Assembly (NCBI GenBank): GCA_001632435.1
Contig: KV423926.1
Coordinates: forward strand, 165,969-229,968
Direction: 5' to 3'
Length of the DNA: 64,000 nucleotides
DNA from: Calocera cornea HHB12733
Taxonomy: Eukaryota; Basidiomycota; Dacrymycetes; Dacrymycetales; Dacrymycetaceae
In this document: positions 55,685 through 64,000 of the stretch, piece by piece
How the letters are laid out: every line of letters begins with the position of its first letter
Position numbering within the stretch: position 1 is the first letter of the stretch
Made by a program: the position numbers and the translations under genes
Notes under the pieces: model-generated
Told to the model about the DNA's origin: nothing
Seen by the model: only the letters and a program-made list of their open reading frames with translations
Database searches by the model: none

Positions 55685-58027
55685 AGTGCGTCAGAACTTG
55701 CTTACTGTCCTACCAGCGTTATGCGATATTCATTTGTACGAGGAGCTCAGAGTCTCCGCTCACGCCGGCACAGATCCTAATGTCTCAGCCGCGACACACC
55801 CGCAGATGTCGGGGTCTGTGCCAGACCATTTGTGTTCACTCCACGCTCCCTACCCCACACAGTATATGCCTAGCCGTTATGACATACTCCATGATCGCCA
55901 TTGTATCGTTGTAGTTGGATCATAATGCCATCAGAACCTCGAATTCCCATCATCTCTACGAACGTAAGCCGTACTTGCTGTGGACGGCACCATCTGGCAT
56001 TGACGGGCATGACTTACAGGAAGGCGAGCTGGGCAGATCATGCCACTGCTATTGAACGGCTTTAGGTGTATTATGGCTTTTTGGTGCATTCCGACGACCC
56101 TGCGTGCCATTTCGACAAATACGTTTCCAACGAGCCTCGCTGCTTGGCTATTTTGGCCCGTAGCGTGGCCCTCCCGGTCTCGCGATTTCGTCAGAATGAA
56201 GGCATGCCGGGGGCACGCGTCGCAGCAAGTTAAGTACATCGTTCTATGATAAAGGGTGGCATCGAGGCAAGCGCGGCCGTGGGAGCGGCAGAGTGGCTGG
56301 CCGGCCAGGCCGGTGATGAAGGGCGGCAGCCACGTTCAGGCACCAAGGCAATGCAGAAGGCAGCAAATAGAGTTTGGGTCCCTGTCGCCCGATCGCTTGA
56401 TGTGATGTGATAGATGGCCGAGCGAAAGCGCCTGACCCGGTGCACTCCAGGCGATGCGCAGCAACCTCACCGGAGGCCGAGATCTGCATTGCAACGGTAC
56501 AGGAGATATGACGCGGTGGCTGGGCTCCAGAAATTACGCTGGGACGTCCCCAAGCGGCTCTGAGACTCCAGTTTATCGAAGGCTTGCTCAGGGCAGACAG
56601 AGCGGGCAAGACAGACGCCGAGGGAATGATGCAAGACATAAAGAGATTCTATCTAACAACATATTGACAATGGCCCTCCTGGCATTATCGGTGACTAGAG
56701 CAGATGCACTGGTGAGACAACGTCAGCATTTACCGCGGCGGGTGGGTCGCCCGGCCCGATCGCACGAGGACATCTCGCCTTAGACGGCAGCGTATAAGTT
56801 ACGAGATGGATATATAGTCGGCGTGATGAGGAAAAAGAGCGATACGCCCGCATATATTGGAGGGGGGGAATGTCGTAGAGGGGAGGCGGATGAGCCCCGT
56901 GCCAAGGGAAGGCTGGATGGATTGTTGATAATGTCGAGACGGGTATGTAGGAGAGGGGGCAGGTGGGCGCGGAAATGTGACGGTGTCCGGGTGGCTGGTC
57001 GAGGGCGCGGTGGGTCCGAAGGGGCGGGATGGTGGGGAGGGAGGATAAGCGGGCGAGACAGGATTCGCCGGAGGGTGTCTAGGGTTGCGTGTATGCGCTC
57101 AAAGTGTGCGCTGGCTGTTCAGCACCGTTGACGGGAGGGGGATGGAGCACGGGTGAACACCTCGAATGGCAATGATCGTGACGTCGGCGGTGGACCGGCG
57201 GTAACGCTATCAAACACGGCGCGACTCGACGAGAACACAGGGGCGGAAGCGCGACGCGGACAGAACGGGCGCAACCCAGAGTGCGTGCCTGACAAGCGCA
57301 TATTGACGCGCGGGAGTGATGGGGTGGCCCCTTCGCCATCTCCGCCATCGCCAACGGAGCACAGTTGTCCGCCTTTTCCTCGCCTGTCACCTCTGCGGCC
57401 GAGGCGATCGTGGCGCGGGCATGCGCACGGGAATGCAAAAAAGGGCGGCAACGGCAACGTGGCTCAGGGCTAATGTGCCCCGGGTGGACAGGGCCGGAGT
57501 GGGGGGGGGGTCCCGCGCGGAGGCGAATGATTGGGCCATGTCACCCCGCCCAAGCAACAGACACAGCGAGGGGAGAGGAGACGCTGGACGTGAGAGGAGG
57601 CGCGCTGTCGACAACGGGAGCAAAGCCAAAAAAGAAGGCACTACTATTTGCGGGAGCAGTTCTCTCCTGATCACCGACGGAGCCCAGCCGGGAAGAAGGG
57701 GAGGCACAGAACGCTCCCACACCGCGGCCCTGCCCCTCGCCCCCCTCGCCCCCCACCCTCGCCCCTTGCTCCCGGTCCCTCCGTCACGTCCTTGTCTCGC
57801 TCGCAATCATGTCTCCCACCGTCTAGCCACTCCCTCCCTCCCCTGATCCTCCCTCTCCTCCTCTCCGTCACGGCCCTTCTTCCCTCCCTCCCTCCCTCCC
57901 CCTCCGCTCAAACAAAAGCAAGCCGTCCTCCGTGCTATCTATCCCCTTCCTCCTTGATTCCCCGCCAGCACCATCCTATTAGCCACCATACGTCGCTCGC
58001 GTCACCCCTCTCATCGACTTGCCTCCC
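55685..58027. other. 2.3-kb intergenic region, GC- and pyrimidine-rich towards its 3' end
   Basis: No recognisable protein in any frame. From about 56.8 kb it is strongly purine/pyrimidine-skewed, with a run of ten G near 57500 and CT-rich tracts at 57820-57910 (TCCCTCCCTCCCTCC) before the OPT start. These are likely promoter and leader of the transporter. Confidence 0.45.
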
Positions 58028-61000
58028 ATGTCGGCCCAACCTCACCGACCGCCTACCTCGTCGCGACGGCCCCCTACCTCGGCCTCTGCTTCCCGACCTC
58101 TCACCTCAGGCGGTTGGGGCACCCATGCGCAAGAGGAAGATGGTTTCGACGATCACCATCGTCAGCACTATGACCCATCAGCATGGCAACACGAGGACTT
58201 GGAGGAGTACGATGAGGAGGAGTATGAGGAGGAGGAAGAGGACGAAGACGTTTTCGCGTTTGGCGTCCCAGAACCTGGCTCTCGCCCGGTGTCTTCTGGC
58301 ATCGTGCCACCTACCCCACGGAGCAAGTCCTCTGCAGGTCCATCTCAGCCCGAGCCACCCCCAAGCAGCGTCACTTCCGGCCCAACCGGAACCTACTCTC
58401 GTGCACCAGCACCACACCTGTCTTCTCTCCCCGCATCGCCCTTCTCGCAATCTGTTGATCTAAAGCAGCCTATGTCACCGACCGCATACGGCGCGCTCAC
58501 GCCTCTAACCCCGCTGGCTTCATCCCAGCCTCTCGCGGCCCATTTCGCCTCCCAGACAGACGAGTCTTCCAGGACGGGCAAACCATCATTTCTTCAAGCA
58601 AATTCTCCCCCGAGCACCAGCACCACATTATCATATCCCCTAGGAAGCGATGCAGGCGAAGCTTATCGCATGCGATCCCTCCCTGGAACGGCTCGAAATG
58701 GCCCTCGGTTGTCTAGCATGAGGAACGACACAATTTCGTCCACCGCATTAGAAAGTGGGATGCTTGGTGGTCCTGATGAGGTTCATGTTTCGTTGTCGGG
58801 GGATGGGCGACCTGGTATAGGAGGGAAGAAAGCGAGCGAGGCTACTGCCGACAGTCTAGACTATGTGGTGGACGACATGTTCGGTGGCGAGGGCAGCCTC
58901 AAGTACGTTATCCGCTTTCTTCATCTACCAATCGTATTCATCAGCTCGACAGGACTTCTACGATCGGAGATTATGGGGAGACAGAGGATGAGGATTCACC
59001 TTACTTGGAGGTTCGAGCTTCAGTGTCCAACATCGATGATCCGGACATGCCCGTCTTGACCTTCCGTCTGTGGACAATGGGTCTTGGTATGGTCATCGTC
59101 TCAGCTGCCCTCAATACCTTCTTCAATTTCCGCTATCCGAGTCCGTACATCAGTCCCAGTCTGCTACTGTGCGCCATTTCGTGATGATCCATCAACGATG
59201 TCTCACTATCTTTTGCAGACTTCTTTCGTACCCTATTGGCAAGATCATGTCCTATGTGCTGCCAATGAGGACTTTCCAAGCTCCCAAATGGCTCGGTGGC
59301 TGGGAGTTTTCACTCAACCCTGGTCCATTCAATGTGAAGGTTCGTCATGGTCTGTTGCAACCCTCTCCGCTTATGCTTATGGTTAATACGTAGGAGCATG
59401 CGCTCATCCTCATTATGGCCAACGTGGCTGTCGGACCACCGTACTCGATGAACGTGGTCGTCACGTCGGAGATGTACTATGGTGCAAACTTTGGCGTTGG
59501 ATTCAACTTTCTCATCGTACTCGCCACGCAGCTGACAGGATTTGGTTTCGCGGGACTGTGCCGTCGTTTCCTCGTTTGGCCAGCTAGCATGATATGGCCG
59601 CAAAACCTTGTTGCATCGACTCTTCTGAACACTTTGCATGCCGAAGAAGACCTTGGGGATGCAGGACAAGGCATCTCGCGCTACAAGCTTTTCATGATAG
59701 CTGGGTCTGCTGCCTTCTTTTGGTATTTCGTACCAGGTGAGTCAGCTCAATATCGCGAGCTGCAATGGCGCTGACGGGTCTTCAGGGTACTTGTTCGCTG
59801 CCCTTTCGTACTTCTCATGGGTCTGCTGGATCTGGCCTAACAACATCGTTGTCAACCAGCTGTTTGGAACAGTTCAGGGTTTGGGCATGGGAGTCATAAC
59901 TTTCGACTGGACACAGATTGCCTACATCATGTCCCCTCTGATGATGCCTTGGTGGGCAGAGCTCCACACTGGAATAGGGTTCTTGCTATCCATCTGGATA
60001 TTGGCGCCAGCTTTATACTATTCCAACGTACGTCTGGAGCCGTTCCAGTCCAGCGCCTTCTCACATGACTATAGATATGGAACTTTGCATATCTGCCAAT
60101 GTTGTCGAACTATTCTTACGATAGATTCGCCCAACCTTACAACGTCTCGATGGTTCTCAACGATGATATGCAGTTCGACTTGGACAAGTACAACCAGTAT
60201 TCTGGAGTATGGCTTCCGTGCACATTTGCCGTGCTCTACATCTTCTCGTTCGCTCTCTCGACGTCAGCAATCTCACATACACTGCTTCATCACGGCCATA
60301 CGCTTTGGAACGGTCTTCGTCGCGTCAATGTTGAGAAGGAAGACATTCACTTCAAGCTCATGAAGCGGTATCCGGAAGTGCCCCACTGGTGGTATGCTAC
60401 ATTTGCCGTGGTGTTTTTCGCACTTGCAATCGCGGCCGTGTACGCTTGGCCCACCGATCTGCCGATATGGGGCTTGCTGCTTGCGATTCTTGTTCCCATC
60501 ATCTACTTGATTCCAGCGGGATTCATCTATGCGCTCACCGGGTTGATGGTATGCCATGTGTTGCGGCGTTGAGCAGACACTGATCCTTCAACAGCTCGGG
60601 ATCAACCTTGTAGCCGAGTCGATTGCAGGTTCGCTTCTGTCAGGGAAGCCGGTGGCGAACATGATATTCAAGGCATACTCCCTTGAGACGCTGGAGAATA
60701 CTATGGCGTTCGTGCAAGATCTCAAACTGGGACATTATATCAAGATACCTCCGCGAGCAACCTTCGTCGGTACGTGCCCTCTTTCTTTTCGATCACATTA
60801 GACTCACCCGTGTTGACAGCTCAAGTCGTTGCAACCTTGCTGTCTACGGTGGTTCAAGTTGGGGTGAAAACCTGGTTGTTCGAAATTGTACCTGACATCT
60901 GCGAGTCTACACAAGCACATAATTTAACGTGCCCCAAGAACACCGTGTTTTTCACAGCTTCTGTTCTTTGGTATGGGGTCTATACTATGCGAGCCACACT

Positions 61001-61661
61001 TGTACTCATGCTCTGTTTGTCAGGGGTCTCATCGGACCAGTTCGCCAATTCGGGCCCTCTTCACCCTACTACCCGATGGTTTGGTCCGCTTGCTTGTTTG
61101 GAGCCTTGGCGCCTGTGCCTTTCTGGCTTTTGGCACGCAGGTACCCCAAGTCGATTTGGAAGAGCGTCAACATACCGGTGATGCTCATTGCGCCGACCCT
61201 CATCCCCCCTGCCACGGGTATCAACTACTCGTCGTGGTTCGTCGTGGGCTTCATTTTCCGTAAGCTTCTGTTCCGTCCACAGAGTGCATCCCATCTTACG
61301 ACTGGATTAGAATACGTTATTCGACGAAGGTTCTTCCAATGGTGGACAAAATACAACTACATTCTCAGCTCAGCGCTGGATTCAGGTTCGTGCAATTGTC
61401 CGAACGCGTTGAACCGTGTTTCTTAGATGCTGATCGTCTTCAATAGGCACCATTATATCCGTTATCCTGATATTTTTCATCCTCCAGTTCCCGAAGAACG
61501 GTACAATCACTCTGGAATGGTGGGGAAATACCGTGTCTTTCGAGAGTGAGTAGAGGCTCGCCGTTCTGACACGAGGATTGACGACTGACCTTATTTTAGC
61601 CCTGGACGCGACGCCAGGAGGAGCACGACTGTACCAGGTACCTCCGGAAGGCTTTGCATGA
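58028..61661 (+). CDS. oligopeptide transporter (OPT family) with long N-terminal tail
   Basis: A proton-coupled transporter of small peptides, glutathione or metal chelates in the plasma membrane. The ATG at 58028 (MSAQPHRPPTSSRRPP) opens a cytosolic region of about 320 residues, Ser/Pro-rich with a Glu/Asp run (EEYDEEEYEEEEEDEDVF). Membrane part: LTFRLWTMGLGMVIVSAALNTFF, the OPT hallmark SLNPGPFNVKEHALI (split by an intron), PPYSMNVVVTSEMYYG, FVWPASMIWPQNLV-like, FFWYFVPG, WIWPNNIVVNQLFGTVQGLGMGVITFDW, then the second hallmark HYIKIPPRATF, VQVGVKTWLFEIVPDIC, GPVRQFGPSSPYYPMVW, PPATGINYSSWFVVGFIF, RRRFFQWWTKYNYILSSALDSG, and the end LEWWGNTVSFE / TLDATPGGARLYQVPPEGFA. About eleven exons. Confidence 0.93.
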
Positions 61662-62149
61662 CATGTACACAATAGCTATCGGAGGACCAGATCTTATCTC
61701 TCCTTGTTTGGAACATCTCTACATGGTCTACATTCCTTTCCCCTCTATTCTCAGCTAGTCCCTCCCTTCCCATCCTCTCACGTCCGCATAATTTGTTACG
61801 AGGGGTTTTCGCTTACCTGTGTTCCCTCCTTTTTCATATCACATGTACTTCTATAAGTCACAGCAATTCAAGGTCATTGGAGGTACTAGGACCAGAAGCA
61901 AGTTCGGTGCACGAGGGGACAGGTGCCGAGCCGGTGCGGGTGCAATCTTAAGGGAAGAAGGGAGCTACCCCACAGAACGCCTCATGATTGGCGCGATATG
62001 ACGTACGCCATGATGCCCCTGCAGTGTCTCTAACTTCGTCGCGCTCCTCCTCGCACCGGCGCCGAGTCTAATAGTGCGACCGCTGTTGGAGATGCCCGTC
62101 CTTTCCTCGTTGGCACTCTCGCCTTTCGACACCTCACCCTCCCCTTGCA
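61662..62149. promoter_or_regulatory. intergenic between OPT and the Mpv17-like gene
   Basis: No gene. TTCATATCACATGT- and GAGG-rich stretches only; presumably the terminator of OPT and the promoter of the next gene. Confidence 0.35.
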
Positions 62150-63117
62150 ATGGCAGCAGCATTCAGGCTCTATAATGAATCCTTCAATCGGAACCCAAGT
62201 CGCACGTTGATGAGTGAGCCTCGACAGCTTCCCAACTGGTGTGACCGGCTCACCCGCACAACTAGTCACCAACGGCGTCCTGACCGCATTTGCCGACACG
62301 GTAGTACGTATTTTCATCTCGCGTTTACCCTCCGTGATGTTCAATTTTCCTTGCAGGCGCAGCATGCTCAGATGATCGTGAGTTGGCACACCGTAGTGAA
62401 ACCGTCTTCCTGTTACCGACGATTGGCACTAGTTTTCAAAAGACGATGATCCAGCAACAGTGCGCCACTATGATCCATACCGAACTTTACGTTTCTTTGC
62501 GTTTGGCTTCGGCATGGGACCTCTGTTAGGACGATGGAACAGATTTCTTGAACAAGCGTTTCCTCTGCGGAACGTCGGGGGCAAGGGCAGTAGGGTCAGC
62601 ATGTCGTCATTGGCTAAGAGGGTGGTATGCGATCAGATTATAATGTGAGCACTTCAAAGGCTACTCCTGTATCGATTGCCTTGCTGAATATGTACAGGGC
62701 CCCCATTGGCGTAAGAAACGAGCTGTGTCAGCACCCGCCGTTGCTGATGACCGTTGCAGCTTGTGATTTTCACCGGTTCTATGGGCGTGATGGAAGGCAA
62801 GAATGTCCAGCAAATCCGACAAAAATACAAGGACATGTATTGGTCCGCGTTGATAGCTAACTGGCAAGTTTGGCCAGCTGCACAATTGATCAACTTTCGC
62901 TACATGCCATTGCCGTGAGCAGACAGTATATTGTTATGGAACGCAAAACTCATACTTTTAACTAGCTACCGTGTCCCTTTCCAGGCAAGCCTGGGAGTGT
63001 TCTGGTCTCTTTATCTTTCGCTTCTGAACTCTAGGTATGGTTCCTCTCCCCCAGTCTACAAATCGCTGACAGGGACACAGAGGAAGTACCAGCCCAACCG
63101 AAGGAGTCGCCATCTGA
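62150..63117 (+). CDS. Mpv17/PMP22 family membrane protein
   Basis: Members sit in the inner mitochondrial or peroxisomal membrane (yeast Sym1). The start ATG 62150 reads MAAAFRLYNESFNRNPSRTLM. After an intron (GTGAGCCTC...ACAACTAG) comes ITNGVLTAFADT, as in the family (L...T.. ..G.L...GD). Later exons give AQHAQMI, DPYRTLRFFAFGFGMGPLLGRWNRFLEQAFPLR (the R...G...GP..H.W...L signature with Arg for His), RVVCDQIIMAPIG, DMYWSALIANWQVWPAAQLINFRYMPLP (the W..WP..Q..NF...P hallmark) and YRVPFQASLGVFWSLYLSLLNSR. A last intron (GTATGGTT...GACACAG) leads to a short tail with TGA at 63117. Some internal borders are approximate. Confidence 0.85.
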
Positions 63118-63889
63118 GCCGGAGACTAGCACTCGATTGCTGCAGCCATGCGCGCACCCGTCAATTCTGTATCCATAGCTCCTATGCGGCGTAATATTCA
63201 GTCGCCAGGCGTGCGCAACCAAGCTTTCGCTGCCCACGCGAGCACACCGGTTCGTTTTGGTTGCGTGGCACGAAGCAAGATCGGAGCACGGAATGAGTCA
63301 CGCTCGTGAACCGAAGAAGCAGATATTCAGGGCGGCAGGGCCACAATGTGAACATTTGATGTCATCCATCCACGATTTGGACTGCCCACCAGGACAATGT
63401 GGTCCTCCCACAAATGCGCATACCACCAGACCACCAAACCTACCTGATGCTACAAGGTGTGCCACCCCGGCCGCTGACGTGCGAACCCTTCATATTGGCA
63501 TCCACTTTTGCCATGGTGTCTGTTGGGCATCGCCATCAACATACTCGCACTCGGCTGATGGCCACCGCGCTGCAGATGGACAGCATCGCATCGCAAGATC
63601 ATTGATAAAGAAGCATTGACGAATGGTGTGGTTCCAGTAATGCAACGTCTCCAACGGAAGTAAAAGTCAGCCAAACTGAAGCTCATGCAGGACAGGATGA
63701 TGGCCGGTGTTAACTTCCGAAGCCGGAATGCACGCGCAGAGGTGCAGAAGTTGGAAGCTGACAAGCTGCACGCGCCTTGCTTTGCAAAGCCCACGGGACA
63801 TTCTGCGAGAGGACTTCTGGTAGGATTTTCACGACAATCGCTCTGCGGTCTGCACCAGGGCACATGGCTCACAAGCAAAGAGTCCCCCA
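63118..63889. other. intergenic; contains the head segment of repeat block E
   Basis: No gene recognised. From about 63810 the sequence resembles 35950-36080 (shared GCTCTGCG-TCTGCACCAG and AAGTCTGGTT) and leads into array E. Confidence 0.5.
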
Positions 63890-64000
63890 AGTGGGGGCTC
63901 TTCTTTGCTCTTTGCTCTGGCTTGAAAGTCTGGTTACACTATAGTTTTTACTTCCGCGTGGGCCTTTGCTGATGCTTGAGCTATTGCTTCCGCTGTATAC
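63890..64000. repeat. 18-bp-period array E, cut by the window end
   Basis: GTCTGGTTACACTATA, TTTTTACTTCCGCGTGG and TATTGCTTCCGCTGTATA continue the same forward motif and near-18-bp step as arrays A to D. The rest lies beyond the window. Confidence 0.75.

Noticed and set aside
56823..57850. Several 100-270 codon frames at 56.8-58.4 kb (Gly/Arg- and Pro/Ser-rich)
   Set aside because: Low-complexity GC-rich promoter sequence and shadows of the OPT first exon; no conserved motif or consistent start.

Overview
The window comes from the nuclear genome of a filamentous basidiomycete, most likely an Agaricomycete. Genes lie on both strands and are split by many introns of about 50-60 nt with GT(G/A)NG...(C/T)AG borders. 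Two neighbouring genes resemble the fungal DUF6532 family. The conserved genes are single-copy eukaryotic housekeeping genes. A run of 433 Ns shows this is draft assembly. No rRNA, tRNA, CRISPR array or intact transposon was recognised.

Layout. 0-14 kb is a genome-maintenance neighbourhood: a partial Rad17-like clamp loader (minus, cut by the window start), two uncharacterised minus-strand genes (one with a C-terminal zinc-ribbon-like exon), an uncharacterised plus-strand gene, then a complete RAD9 checkpoint clamp gene (minus) facing a PIF1-family helicase (plus) across about 270 bp. 14-24 kb holds an uncharacterised plus-strand gene, an 83-bp minisatellite interrupted by the N gap, and two minus-strand DUF6532-type genes. 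24.9-35.1 kb is a GC-rich, codon-biased block: a TauD-type dioxygenase divergent from an MFS sugar porter, a long eIF4E, and a second sugar porter on the other strand. 37-43.8 kb has a large acidic nuclear-type protein divergent from the splicing factor PRP17/CDC40. 45.5-48.7 kb has a small secreted precursor with three Kex2-type repeats, an eRF1 methyltransferase (MTQ2/HEMK2) and an NmrA-like reductase. 49.4-55.7 kb has a kinesin-6-like motor and the ribosome-assembly factor NLE1/RSA4. 58-63.1 kb has an OPT transporter and an Mpv17/PMP22 family protein.

Most striking observations. (1) Five intergenic blocks (about 31.6, 36.1, 48.8, 52.7 and 63.9 kb) are built from an 18-bp period in which about 10-11 bp, consensus TTTGCTTCCGCT, recur and the remaining bases vary. 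In four of them the array runs forward and then turns into its reverse complement. I did not recognise a known family. The arrangement resembles the inverted subterminal repeats of DNA transposons, so these may be a non-autonomous mobile element. (2) The 96-residue secreted precursor at 45.55 kb should yield three 17-residue peptides sharing IYGPSW. (3) Checkpoint genes (Rad17-like and RAD9) and PIF1 sit together, and ACGCGT boxes lie in their promoters and, doubled, in the kinesin promoter.

Gene models were assembled by eye from reading frames and splice signals. Exon borders stated explicitly were checked for phase; outer ends of the uncharacterised genes are approximate.
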